This document shows, piece by piece, positions 7,373 through 14,529 of a stretch of 14,529 nucleotides of DNA. Numbering within the stretch: position 1 is the stretch's first letter; each line of letters begins with the position of its first letter. The position numbers were made by a program, and so were the translations under genes. The stretch is from the NCBI GenBank assembly GCA_016882165.1, contig VHBV01000012.1, positions 1-14,529 on the forward strand, in the 5' to 3' direction. Below the pieces are notes generated by a model, which was given only the letters and a program-made list of their open reading frames with translations, did no database searches and was not told where the DNA came from. Origin of the DNA: Candidatus Pelagibacterales bacterium. Lineage in GTDB: Bacteria; Pseudomonadota; Alphaproteobacteria; Rickettsiales; UBA1997.

Positions 7373-8212
7373 TTAATAATCTATAATTGTAACAATATCA
7401 GTATTAGCAATATTTTCCGCCATCTCAACTGCTGCATAGGCTTTATCAACTTTTTTCACTACGCCAATTAAAATTCCCGAAGGCAAAGTATCTCCATCAC
7501 CAGACGTGAATACCCGGTCACCAACTTGAATACCATGATTTTTTTGCAAATATAGAATTTCCATCAAGTCACCATTTTGTCCAGCTAAAATACCGCGCAC
7601 TCTACTTTTAGAAGTGATAACGGGAATTCTTGAAGTTGCGTCAGTTGCCAAAATTAGACGCGCTTTATCTTCCCAAATTTCAGCAACTCTACCTATAGCA
7701 GCATTATTACCAGAAACTAAGGAACCAACTTTTAGATCACGATTCTGGCCAGCATCTATATATAATTTCTGACTAAAAGTTTTATGAGTTCTACCAACAA
7801 TTCTTGCAACTTTATAATTAGCACTTTTTGTAGTAATAAATTGCAAAGTACGCTTTAATTCTTGATTCTCACGGCTTACATTAATCGCAGTAACATACAT
7901 TGAACGTAACTTTTCATTCTCTTCTTTTAGAATTTCATTTTCTTTTTTAGCTTCAATTAGACCGCCAAAATTTGTCAAAAGATTCACTGTAGCATTAAAA
8001 GGAAAAGCAGCGGTTTTGGCAATTGGTAAAGAAACCCCAACAAAGGAAGAAGATACAGCTTTTGAAAAGTCACCATTAAATCTAGAGAGAAGAAGAAATA
8101 CTATAGATAAGAAACAAAAAAAAGCGAATTCAACTTTTTTAAAGACCAAGTCAAAACTGTATTTAAAACTGTAATTTGAGCGGCTTTGAACAAAATTCAG
8201 ATATTGTTTCAT
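7373..8212 (-). CDS. mreC: Rod-shape determining protein MreC
   Basis: This bitopic inner-membrane protein links the cytoplasmic MreB filament to the periplasmic cell-wall elongation enzymes (PBP2/RodA). In 279 residues it shows a cytoplasmic N-terminus, one membrane helix (about 28-44, VEFAFFCFLSIVFLLLSRF region), a heptad-like coiled coil (about 84-124, rich in Glu/Lys/Leu) and the double beta-barrel domain (about 130-275). The latter includes GRVAEIWEDKARLILATD and VFTSGDGDTLPSGILIGVV, both characteristic of MreC. The length is normal. It lies downstream of mreB in the usual order but 208 bp away. No mreD, mrdA or rodA follows; the next gene, yciB, is convergent. The start is the ATG at 8212. 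Confidence 0.95.
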   Translation of the reverse strand: MKQYLNFVQSRSNYSFKYSFDLVFKKVEFAFFCFLSIVFLLLSRFNGDFSKAVSSSFVGVSLPIAKTAAFPFNATVNLLTNFGGLIEAKKENEILKEENEKLRSMYVTAINVSRENQELKRTLQFITTKSANYKVARIVGRTHKTFSQKLYIDAGQNRDLKVGSLVSGNNAAIGRVAEIWEDKARLILATDATSRIPVITSKSRVRGILAGQNGDLMEILYLQKNHGIQVGDRVFTSGDGDTLPSGILIGVVKKVDKAYAAVEMAENIANTDIVTIIDY

Positions 8213-8230
8213 ATTTTCGCTTTTAGCAAA
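8213..8230. repeat. Short repeat copy C (divergent), directly before the mreC start
   Basis: The plus-strand sequence ATTTTCGCTTTTAGCAAA shares the core TTCGCTTT-GCAA with copies B and A further into the mreB-mreC gap, but carries one extra base and a changed left end. It sits immediately upstream of the mreC ATG, where a ribosome-binding site would lie. Alone it would not be notable; it is listed because it is the third related copy in 200 bp. Confidence 0.4.
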
Positions 8231-8270
8231 TTTTCAAATATTTTGATAAACTTTAGTTTGGTGGATCACA

Positions 8271-8289
8271 TTAAAATTCGCTTTTGCAA
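8271..8289. repeat. Short direct repeat copy B in the mreB-mreC gap
   Basis: TTAAAATTCGCTTTTGCAA matches copy A (8395-8413) at 17 of 19 positions in the same orientation, 124 bp away. On the mreBC coding strand the shared core reads TTGC-AAAGCGAATT. The pair may be a protein-binding site, the ends of a small repeated unit, or a tandem-duplication trace. Confidence 0.6.
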
Positions 8290-8394
8290 AAAAGCTTTGG
8301 GCAAATTGTTTCTTTGGCGGCACAGTATGTAAAAATACATGAAAGAACCAAAAAACAACCTAACGACAAGCTTTGAAGCAAAAGTAGAATTAAT

Positions 8395-8413
8395 TTAGAA
8401 TTCGCTTTCGCAA
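8395..8413. repeat. Short direct repeat copy A, just after the mreB stop
   Basis: TTAGAATTCGCTTTCGCAA is the second member of the 17-of-19 pair. The surrounding bases also form an imperfect hairpin: AATTC-GC, a TTTC loop, then GC-AAG-GAATT, followed on the plus strand by a run of five T. It begins 7 bp after the mreB stop, so it could also affect the 3' end or stability of the mreB transcript. The T-run is on the wrong strand for a leftward terminator. Confidence 0.6.
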
Positions 8414-8420
8414 GGAATTT

Positions 8421-9461
8421 TTAGTCTTGTCTGAATAAAGTGGCACGGAACATCTTGATATTTTCAAGAACTTTTCCGCAACCATTAACTACGCAAAGAA
8501 GAGGATCTTCAGCAACAAAAACTGGTAAACCAGTAGCTTGTCTAACAACGTGATCAAGATTTTTTAGCAATGCACCACCACCACTCAAGACAATTCCTTT
8601 TTCAACAATATCAGAGGAAAGTTCCGGAGGAGTACATTCAAGAGCAACTTTTACTGCGTCAACTATTTGTTCTACAGGCTCCATTAAACTTTCTGCAATT
8701 TGTCTTTCAGTTAAGATCATTTCTTTTGGAATACCACTTGAAAGATCACGACCTTTAACTTCAATTGTAGCACCGTCTCCTTCAGCTGGTGCACAAGCAG
8801 CGCCAATTGTTTTCTTAATTCTTTCTGCAGTTGATTCACCAATTAATAGGTTGTGATATCTTCTGATATAAGATATAATTGCATCATCCATTTTGTCACC
8901 ACCAACACGTACTGATCTTGAGTATACAATTCCACCCAAAGAAAGAATACCAACCTCAGTTGTACCACCACCAATATCAACAATCATTGATCCAGTTGGC
9001 TCAGTAACAGGAAGATTTGCACCAATTGCAGCAGCCATTGGTTCTTCAATCAAATAAACTTCATTAGCACCAGCTCCTTCAGCAGCATCTTGAATTGCTC
9101 TTCTTTCAACAGGAGTTGAACCTGATGGAACACAAATAATTACCAAAGGTCCTAACCAACTTTTAGTTTGATTAACTTCACGAATGAAGTGTTTAATCAT
9201 TTCGGCAGCAACTTTAAAATCAGCAATTACACCATCTTTCAAAGGACGTAACGCGTCAATTTTAGCAGGAGTTCTTCCAAGCATCATTTTTGCAGTTGCT
9301 CCAAAGGCGCATGGAACTGGCCTACCATTTTCATTGATTAAAGCGACAACTGAAGGCTCGTTCAAAACAACACCTTGATTACGAACATAAACCAACGTAT
9401 TTGCGGTTCCTAGGTCAATTGCAATGTCTTTTGAAGAAAAAGAGAAAAATTTTGATAACAT
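8421..9461 (-). CDS. mreB: Rod-shape determining actin homologue MreB
   Basis: This cytoplasmic ATP-binding actin-like protein forms membrane-associated filaments that guide lateral cell-wall synthesis. The 346-residue length is canonical. Nucleotide-binding motifs are complete: IDLGTANT (15-22, phosphate 1), VDIGGGTTEVGIL (161-173, phosphate 2), VGGDKMDDAI (186-195) and VLSGGGALL (291-299, adenosine). The N-terminal FFSFSS segment is the short amphipathic membrane-contact region. Base composition is slightly less AT-rich than its neighbours, as expected for a strongly conserved gene. It starts 12 bp after the leuA stop, so it is probably transcribed with leuA, an unusual partner; mreB is normally first in its own operon. 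A minor promoter inside leuA cannot be excluded. Confidence 0.97.
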   Translation of the reverse strand: MLSKFFSFSSKDIAIDLGTANTLVYVRNQGVVLNEPSVVALINENGRPVPCAFGATAKMMLGRTPAKIDALRPLKDGVIADFKVAAEMIKHFIREVNQTKSWLGPLVIICVPSGSTPVERRAIQDAAEGAGANEVYLIEEPMAAAIGANLPVTEPTGSMIVDIGGGTTEVGILSLGGIVYSRSVRVGGDKMDDAIISYIRRYHNLLIGESTAERIKKTIGAACAPAEGDGATIEVKGRDLSSGIPKEMILTERQIAESLMEPVEQIVDAVKVALECTPPELSSDIVEKGIVLSGGGALLKNLDHVVRQATGLPVFVAEDPLLCVVNGCGKVLENIKMFRATLFRQD

Positions 9462-9473
9462 TGTTTTAAATAA

Positions 9474-10982
9474 TTATGATTTGATTTTATCCAAACAGTT
9501 GATATAAGCCAAGGCAGAAGCAACTAAAACATCAGTATTTGAGCCATTAGCACTAAAAATTCTGTTATTTTGTTTTAGTCTTACCGTCGCAGTCGCTTGG
9601 GCGTCTGTCCCTTCTGTTACTGCGTGTACCTGATATAATTCCAGAGTTGCATTATGAGCAATTAAAGATTTAATGGCATTAAATATTGCATCAACTGGAC
9701 CATCTTTGGAACAAAAGCTAGTGAAATGCTCATCATTGTCAATTTTTATTTTTAGTTCTACTTCTGCATTATCAAAAGTGCCACATTTTACATTCAAACT
9801 CATGAGCTGGTAACGTGATTGTGTATTTGTGATTGAGTCATCAACCAAAGCAACAATATCTTCATCAAGAATTTCTTTTTTCTTATCAGCCAATTCTTTA
9901 AACTTCTTAAAAGACTCGTTTAGCATTTCTTCGCTTAATTCATAACCAATTTCTTTTAAACGATCTTTGAAAGCAGCGCGACCTGAAAGTTTTCCCAAAA
10001 CCAAAGAAGATTTTTCCAAACCAACTGATTCTGGTGTCATAATTTCATAAGTTTCACGATTTTTAAGAACACCATCTTGATGAATTCCACTTTCATGCGC
10101 AAAAGCATTTGCACCAACAATTGCTTTGTTATATTGCACTGCAAAACCGGTTATGCTTGATACAAGTTTTGATATTCTGCTAATCATTGTAGTATCAATA
10201 GAAGTCTCTACATTGTAAAAATCGCCACGAGTTTTAATTGCCATAACAATTTCTTCTAAAGCCGCATTTCCAGCACGTTCCCCAATACCATTAATTGTAC
10301 ATTCAACTTGTCTTGCTCCAGCTCTCATTGCAGCTAAAGAGTTAGCCACTGCCATTCCCAGATCATTGTGACAATGTGAAGAAATAATTGCTTTATCAAT
10401 GTTAGAAACATTATTTCTAATTTGCGAAATTAAATCATAATATTCTTCAGGCGTTGTATAACCAACAGTATCTGGAATATTAATTGTGTTAGCCCCAGCT
10501 TTTATTGCTGTTTCAATCGCCTTAAACAAAAAATCTCTTTTTGAACGAGTCGCATCTTCCGGTGACCAATCAACTTCTGGACATAAGCTACGAGCCAAAG
10601 AAACACTATCAGTTATTGCTGACAAAACTTGCAACTCATCCATTTTCAACTTATATTGCATGTGAATAGGAGACGTAGCAAGAAAAGTATGAATTCTTGG
10701 TTTCGTAGAAGGATTTACACTTTCCGCCGTTCTTTCAATGTCAGATTTTTTTGCACGGGCAAGACCACAAACAACAGAATTTTTAATTGTTCTAGCAATT
10801 CTATTAACTGCCTCAAAATCACCGTTTGATGCAGCAGGAAAACCAGCTTCAATAACATCAACACCCATTTTCTCCAAAGTTTTAGCAATCAGTAGCTTCT
10901 CTTCCAAGTTCATAGTGGCGCCAGGAGCTTGTTCTCCATCACGCAAAGTAGTGTCAAAAATAATTACTTTGTCTTTGGTCAT
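9474..10982 (-). CDS. leuA: 2-isopropylmalate synthase
   Basis: This enzyme makes the first committed step of leucine synthesis, condensing acetyl-CoA with 2-oxoisovalerate to 2-isopropylmalate. The 502 residues comprise a TIM barrel with FDTTLRDGEQAPGATM (9-24), the metal-binding SSHCHNDLG (201-209, His203 and His205) and NGIGERAGNAALEE (231-244), a linker with NAFAHESGIHQDG and VLGKLSGR, and a C-terminal regulatory domain (about 390-502) containing VTEGTDAQATATVRL. The last is the part that senses leucine, so feedback control is probably kept. Length and motifs favour LeuA over homocitrate or citramalate synthases, which lack parts of this set; substrate specificity is still inferred. No other leu genes are in the window. 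It is the first gene of the leftward leuA-mreB-mreC group. Confidence 0.95.
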   Translation of the reverse strand: MTKDKVIIFDTTLRDGEQAPGATMNLEEKLLIAKTLEKMGVDVIEAGFPAASNGDFEAVNRIARTIKNSVVCGLARAKKSDIERTAESVNPSTKPRIHTFLATSPIHMQYKLKMDELQVLSAITDSVSLARSLCPEVDWSPEDATRSKRDFLFKAIETAIKAGANTINIPDTVGYTTPEEYYDLISQIRNNVSNIDKAIISSHCHNDLGMAVANSLAAMRAGARQVECTINGIGERAGNAALEEIVMAIKTRGDFYNVETSIDTTMISRISKLVSSITGFAVQYNKAIVGANAFAHESGIHQDGVLKNRETYEIMTPESVGLEKSSLVLGKLSGRAAFKDRLKEIGYELSEEMLNESFKKFKELADKKKEILDEDIVALVDDSITNTQSRYQLMSLNVKCGTFDNAEVELKIKIDNDEHFTSFCSKDGPVDAIFNAIKSLIAHNATLELYQVHAVTEGTDAQATATVRLKQNNRIFSANGSNTDVLVASALAYINCLDKIKS

Positions 10983-11044
10983 ATTTTTAAATTTAAATTA
11001 ACTTGTCTTTGAAAGATTTGAATTATCAAATTACCGCATTGCAT

Positions 11045-11073
11045 TTTCTATGTAAATTAAAAATCTCATTCAA
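11045..11073 (-). promoter_or_regulatory. Candidate sigma70-type promoter for leuA-mreB
   Basis: Read on the minus strand, TTGAAT (11073-11068; 4 of 6 to TTGACA) and TAGAAA (11050-11045; 4 of 6 to TATAAT) are separated by exactly 17 bp. The -10 element ends 62 bp before the leuA ATG, a plausible leader. A 6-bp inverted repeat, CGCATT (11035-11040) and AATGCG (11075-11080), brackets the two boxes and could be an operator or chance. In DNA this AT-rich such matches are common, so confidence is low. Confidence 0.3.
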
Positions 11074-11196
11074 TAATGCGATTTATCACAAAATTTCATC
11101 ATGAAGTTTAGCAAAAGAATGTAAGAGTTTGTAAATTTAACTCTAAATTTCAGAAAAATAACAAATAATAGTTTTAGGAATAATATTAAATCAAAT

Positions 11197-12141
11197 ATGA
11201 GTTTTAAGCCATTAAAAAAAGGCGATATTGTTGATATAATTTGTCCAGCAACAGCTTGCACTAAGTATGAAATAGAAAAAGCCAAAAAATTTATCAGCGA
11301 ATTAGGTTTAAAACCAAGATTTTTTTTGGAAGAAAAACTAGCTTTAAAAAAACCAGCTAGTCACGAATTTCCTTCTTTTGGTGCTGAAGATCGTTTTGCA
11401 CAATTTAAATTGGCCGTTGAAAATTCTGAATCAAAAATAATTTGGTGCATGCGCGGAGGTTATGGTAGTGCCGACATTTTACCTTTAATTCAGAAAATGA
11501 AAAAACCAAAAAATAAGAAAATTTTTATTGGTTTTTCTGATATTGTTTCGCTCAATTTATTTACTCAAAAAAATTGGAATTGGCAAAATATTTGTGCTCC
11601 AATGTTAGCTCAAATCATTAATAAAAATGTTTCGGAAAAATCAGAAAAAGCGATTGTGGATTTGCTTTTTGGCAAAAGCAAAAATTTGAAATATTCTCTA
11701 ATTTCGCTTAATAATTCTGCTAAAAAAGAAATAGAAGGAAAAATTATTGGCGGTTGCATCAGCGTTTTATCTGGACATTTTGGCACCAAAAACCAGATAG
11801 ATTGGAGTAATAAAATTTTATTTTTGGAAGATGAAGGAGAAGATGGCGAAAGGCTGGAACGTTATTTTAATCAAATTGTCACAATCATGATTGAACAAAA
11901 CAAAATTCCTTCGGCAATTTTGTTAGGGAATTTTTTAGAATCTAATCCACATGGAACCCCAAAAGCAAAAAACATAAAAATTGCAATTGAAAAATTTATC
12001 GAAAAAATTGATCAAAATAATTTGCAATTAACGGTTTTTCTTGAAAAATCAGGATGTTTAGGTCATTCAAAAAATATACTACCTTTAGTTTTAGGTATGA
12101 AAACTTCAATTAGTAAAAATTCTTTGATTCAAAGTTTGTAA
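11197..12141 (+). CDS. ldcA: LD-carboxypeptidase (peptidase family S66, muropeptide recycling)
   Basis: This enzyme cleaves the L,D-bond that releases the terminal D-alanine from tetrapeptide muropeptides, a cytosolic step of peptidoglycan recycling. In 314 residues, GDIVDIICPATA (9-20) is the N-terminal signature, WCMRGGYGSADIL (83-95) the conserved glycine loop, IGFSDIVSLNLF (111-122) carries the nucleophile Ser114, FLEDEGE (209-215) a catalytic acid, probably Glu211, and LGHSKNILPL (289-298) the catalytic His290. The order and spacing match the Ser-Glu-His triad of characterised S66 enzymes. The microcin-C immunity protein MccF shares the fold, but no microcin genes are nearby. The ATG at 11197 diverges from leuA across 214 bp. 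An AGGAA at 11176-11180 is too far from the start to be a good ribosome-binding site. nuoD starts 80 bp downstream on the same strand. Confidence 0.9.
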   Translation: MSFKPLKKGDIVDIICPATACTKYEIEKAKKFISELGLKPRFFLEEKLALKKPASHEFPSFGAEDRFAQFKLAVENSESKIIWCMRGGYGSADILPLIQKMKKPKNKKIFIGFSDIVSLNLFTQKNWNWQNICAPMLAQIINKNVSEKSEKAIVDLLFGKSKNLKYSLISLNNSAKKEIEGKIIGGCISVLSGHFGTKNQIDWSNKILFLEDEGEDGERLERYFNQIVTIMIEQNKIPSAILLGNFLESNPHGTPKAKNIKIAIEKFIEKIDQNNLQLTVFLEKSGCLGHSKNILPLVLGMKTSISKNSLIQSL

Positions 12142-12221
12142 ATTTCAGTTTGTTTTTTTTATCTAATTGTTTAAAAATTGTTCTATATTCAATTAAGATT
12201 TTAATAATTACTTTTGTAAAA

Positions 12222-13403
12222 ATGTCGTCTCAAGTTGACCTTAAAAACATGACCATTAACTTTGGTCCACAGCATCCAGCAGCTCATGGTGTTTTACGCC
12301 TTGTTCTAGAAATGGATGGAGAAGTTATAACTCGTGCTGATCCACATATTGGTCTATTACACCGAGGAACTGAAAAGTTGATGGAATATAAAACCTACAC
12401 TCAAGCAATTCCTTATCTTGATCGTCTGGATTACGTTTCACCAATGTGCCAAGAACACGCTTACGCTTTAACAGTTGAAAAACTTTTGGGCTGTGAAGTT
12501 CCAATAAGAGCACAATATATACGTGTTTTATTTTCCGAAATTACCAGAATCCTAAATCATATTATGGCAGTCACCACTCAAGCTCTTGACGTAGGTGCGA
12601 TGACTCCACTTTTATGGATGTTTGAAGAGCGTGAAAAAATGATGGGTTTCTACGAAAAAGTATCTGGTTCTCGTATGCATTCAGCTTACATTCGTCCTGG
12701 AGGTGTGCACCAAGATTTACCTCAAGGCTTAGAAAGTGAAATTGCTGAATTTGCTGACGGTTACTTAAAATATGTAGATGATTTAGAAAATTTACTTACC
12801 AATAACCGTATCTTCAAACAAAGAATGGTTGATATTGGAGTTGTGACAAAAGATCAAGCTCTTGCTTGGGGTTTTTCTGGCCCTATGATTCGTGGTTCAG
12901 GAGTTGCTTGGGATTTGCGCAAATCGCAGCCTTATGAAATTTACTCAGAATTAGATTTTGATGTTCCAATTGGAAAAAATGGTGACTCTTATGATCGTTA
13001 CTTAATCCGCGTTGCAGAAATGCGTGAATCAATTAAACTTATCAAACAATGTTTGGCAAAAATGCCGAAAGGTCCAATCATGACTTCTGACCGTAAGGTT
13101 GCTCCTCCAAAAAGATCTGAGATGAAGCATTCCATGGAAAGTTTAATCAACCATTTCAAACTTTTCACAGAAGGATATCACGTTCCAAAAGGAGAAGCTT
13201 ACGCATGCGTGGAAGCTCCTAAAGGTGAATTTGGGGTCTATATAATTTCCGAAGGTGGCAATAAGCCTTACAGATGCAGACTTAGAGCTCCAGGTTTTGC
13301 TCATTTGCAAGGTCTCGAATTCATGGTAAAAGGACACATGTTAGCTGACGTTGTTACAGTAATATCAACTCAAGATATTGTATTTGGGGAAATAGATAGG
13401 TAA
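12222..13403 (+). CDS. nuoD: NADH-quinone oxidoreductase subunit D
   Basis: This is the 49-kDa-type peripheral-arm subunit of respiratory complex I; with NuoB it lines the quinone-binding pocket, and it descends from the large subunit of NiFe hydrogenases. I start it at the ATG at 12222, giving MSSQVDLKNMTINFGPQHP and 393 residues, the normal bacterial length. The frame is open 24 codons further up, but those residues are an unrelated hydrophobic run. Signatures: NFGPQHPAAHGVLRLVLEMD near the N-terminus, HIGLLHRGTEKLME, YLDRLDYVSPM, and the C-terminal VISTQDIVFGEIDR. Neither nuoC nor nuoE flanks it, although nuoD normally sits between them. The gene is intact, so the complex is presumably made from scattered loci. 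A T8 run (12153-12160) follows ldcA without a stable hairpin. Confidence 0.96.
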   Translation: MSSQVDLKNMTINFGPQHPAAHGVLRLVLEMDGEVITRADPHIGLLHRGTEKLMEYKTYTQAIPYLDRLDYVSPMCQEHAYALTVEKLLGCEVPIRAQYIRVLFSEITRILNHIMAVTTQALDVGAMTPLLWMFEEREKMMGFYEKVSGSRMHSAYIRPGGVHQDLPQGLESEIAEFADGYLKYVDDLENLLTNNRIFKQRMVDIGVVTKDQALAWGFSGPMIRGSGVAWDLRKSQPYEIYSELDFDVPIGKNGDSYDRYLIRVAEMRESIKLIKQCLAKMPKGPIMTSDRKVAPPKRSEMKHSMESLINHFKLFTEGYHVPKGEAYACVEAPKGEFGVYIISEGGNKPYRCRLRAPGFAHLQGLEFMVKGHMLADVVTVISTQDIVFGEIDR

Positions 13404-13407
13404 TTAA

Positions 13408-14472
13408 ATGGATGAAGTTGCTAGTAAAAATGAACTAAAACAATCTTTAAATGACAACTCCACTGAATTTCCTAGAATATTCTGCGCAACAGTTTTTGCC
13501 TCACTTTTAATAATTTTTTTGCTTTTTTTCCATTTATTTGAAATGGAAAAAAGCAAAATTCGTAACACTCTTGAAATACAATCTCTAAAAATCGAAAAAG
13601 AACTGACAACTCTTTTGAAACATACTTCAGCCATAAATAACAATATAAACTGGCACATCTCAAAAGATCCTTACAACAAAAACCACATATTTAACGTCTT
13701 AAAATATTATAACATTAACAATAAATCTGTCCTCTCTTGGACTTTGTTTTCTTGGGTAAATTCTCACTATAAACTTAATGTTGACTCGGAATATGGAGTA
13801 TTAAAAAACCCACTTGAATTATCTGGACGCGACTACCTGCCAATAACTGAACAAAAACCATACGAATTACAATTAGGACGTCCAGTTACCGGATCTACAA
13901 GTGGTAAATGGATGATTCCTGGTGGGAATGGAATTGTTGACCATGAAGGAAAATACTTAGGAGCAGTAGTGATAGGTTTTGAAATTGATTATTTAGCAAA
14001 AATTCTTAGCGCTGAAATAGAAGATGAAAGAATAGAGTTTGGATTATTTGATGATAGTTTTACAGCTATATTATATGGCAATAAGAAGACTCATGGACCA
14101 CTAGATGGCAATATTGAAAATGATGAAGAAACAAAAATGCTTTTTGAAAAGTTCAAATCTAACCAAGGAGAAGATTTATTCCAATCTTGCCTATTAAAAC
14201 GCAATAAAGGATTCTTGATAAAGAAACTCAATAATGTGCCTTATTATATTGCACTTAAATATAATAATATGAATTCTACTTTTTTACCTCAGAGTATATC
14301 TTCACATTTTGATGAAATATCTATTGTTATTCTGATTTTAATTATCTTACTAATTTTCACCTATAAAAAAGAAAAATCTCAAAGACAAAAAATTGATTTC
14401 TTAAGAGATGTATTAAGAGATAGTGGAATTCTCAATAATAATTCATTTACAAGACCAAACTCAAAAAAATAG
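13408..14472 (+). CDS. Two-TM protein with a dCache-like extracytoplasmic sensor domain and no output domain
   Basis: The 354-residue product has a membrane helix at about 24-43, an extracytoplasmic region of about 260 residues, a second helix at about 304-319 and a basic tail of 35 residues. The middle shows the pattern of the first lobe of a dCache/PDC ligand sensor: SGRDYLPITEQKPYELQLGR (139-158), PVTGSTSGKWMIPGGN (159-174), then DHEGKYLGAVVIGFEIDYL (178-196). Such domains normally feed a histidine kinase, diguanylate cyclase or chemoreceptor, but here the tail ends at consecutive stops TAG TAA (14470-14475) with no HAMP, kinase, GGDEF or MCP segment. It may pass a signal through a partner protein, or be a shortened receptor. 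It begins 4 nt after the nuoD stop, with an AGG (13398-13400) at a workable ribosome-binding distance, so the two are probably co-transcribed. The ligand is unknown. Confidence 0.78.
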   Translation: MDEVASKNELKQSLNDNSTEFPRIFCATVFASLLIIFLLFFHLFEMEKSKIRNTLEIQSLKIEKELTTLLKHTSAINNNINWHISKDPYNKNHIFNVLKYYNINNKSVLSWTLFSWVNSHYKLNVDSEYGVLKNPLELSGRDYLPITEQKPYELQLGRPVTGSTSGKWMIPGGNGIVDHEGKYLGAVVIGFEIDYLAKILSAEIEDERIEFGLFDDSFTAILYGNKKTHGPLDGNIENDEETKMLFEKFKSNQGEDLFQSCLLKRNKGFLIKKLNNVPYYIALKYNNMNSTFLPQSISSHFDEISIVILILIILLIFTYKKEKSQRQKIDFLRDVLRDSGILNNNSFTRPNSKK

Positions 14473-14529
14473 TAATCAATTTACTTTCAAATAAAATTAG
14501 TTGAGTGAAAGGTGCCCATTTTTTAAACA

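Noticed and set aside
8570..8758. Plus-strand ORF antisense to mreB
   Set aside because: It lies wholly inside strongly conserved mreB and has a low-complexity product (His/Gln/Leu); it is a shadow of the real gene.
11070..11285. Minus-strand 71-codon ORF overlapping the ldcA start
   Set aside because: Most of it is antisense to the conserved ldcA N-terminus, its composition is Phe/Ile/Leu-rich, and no family is recognisable.
12150..12221. 24-codon upstream extension of the nuoD frame
   Set aside because: It is a Phe/Ile/Leu-rich run from AT-rich spacer; the ATG at 12222 gives the standard NuoD N-terminus and length.
14473..14529. Possible continuation of the sensor gene or a new gene at the right edge
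   Set aside because: The sensor frame ends in two consecutive stops; the other frames close within a few codons and no output-domain sequence is seen before the window ends.

Overview
The window is AT-rich (by eye roughly two thirds A+T), gene-dense and reads as an ordinary bacterial chromosome. Several features point to an alphaproteobacterium with a small genome, most likely Rickettsiales-like. Haem synthesis starts with a Shemin-type 5-aminolevulinate synthase (HemA), which is typical of Alphaproteobacteria and mitochondria. NuoD, MreB/MreC, YciB, a membrane-anchored DsbA-family protein and an EamA-type carrier fit the same picture. A complete 2-isopropylmalate synthase (LeuA) is unusual, because the well-known obligate intracellular Rickettsiales lack leucine synthesis. 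A deep-branching, free-living or extracellular relative is therefore possible. The taxonomy is inference; no 16S or other marker is present.

Layout, left to right. (1) 1-162: the 3' end of an unrecognised + strand gene. (2) 274-4677, all on the - strand and transcribed leftwards: a DsbA-family thiol oxidoreductase, a PIF1/RecD-like helicase, an EamA/DMT carrier and hemA. The carrier's ATG overlaps the helicase stop codon (ATGA), but its reading frame is broken, or recoded, at a run of seven T near its 5' end. (3) 4768-7204, + strand: rnhB, tsaC, a small membrane-anchored protein with a divergent FKBP-like domain, and yciB, spaced 12, 0 and 16 nt apart, so probably one operon. (4) 7373-10982, - strand: leuA, mreB, then mreC after a 208-bp gap that holds three related short repeats. 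The mreD gene usually expected after mreC is absent; the 168 bp there holds only fragments of reading frame. (5) 11197-14472, + strand: an LD-carboxypeptidase, an isolated nuoD, and a two-TM protein with a dCache-like extracytoplasmic sensor domain and no output domain.

Together the genes cover envelope and cell shape (mreB, mreC, yciB, the LD-carboxypeptidase), translation and replication upkeep (tsaC, rnhB, the helicase), periplasmic protein folding (DsbA family, FKBP-like), respiration and haem (nuoD, hemA), and leucine synthesis (leuA). No rRNA, tRNA, CRISPR array, prophage or intact insertion sequence is visible. No stretch over 300 bases lacks a gene.

I found no convincing new multi-gene system. 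The best leads are the T7 frameshift in the translationally coupled EamA carrier, the repeats between mreB and mreC, the missing mreD with leftover coding-like sequence, the strong hairpin ahead of the helicase gene, and the sensor without an output domain.
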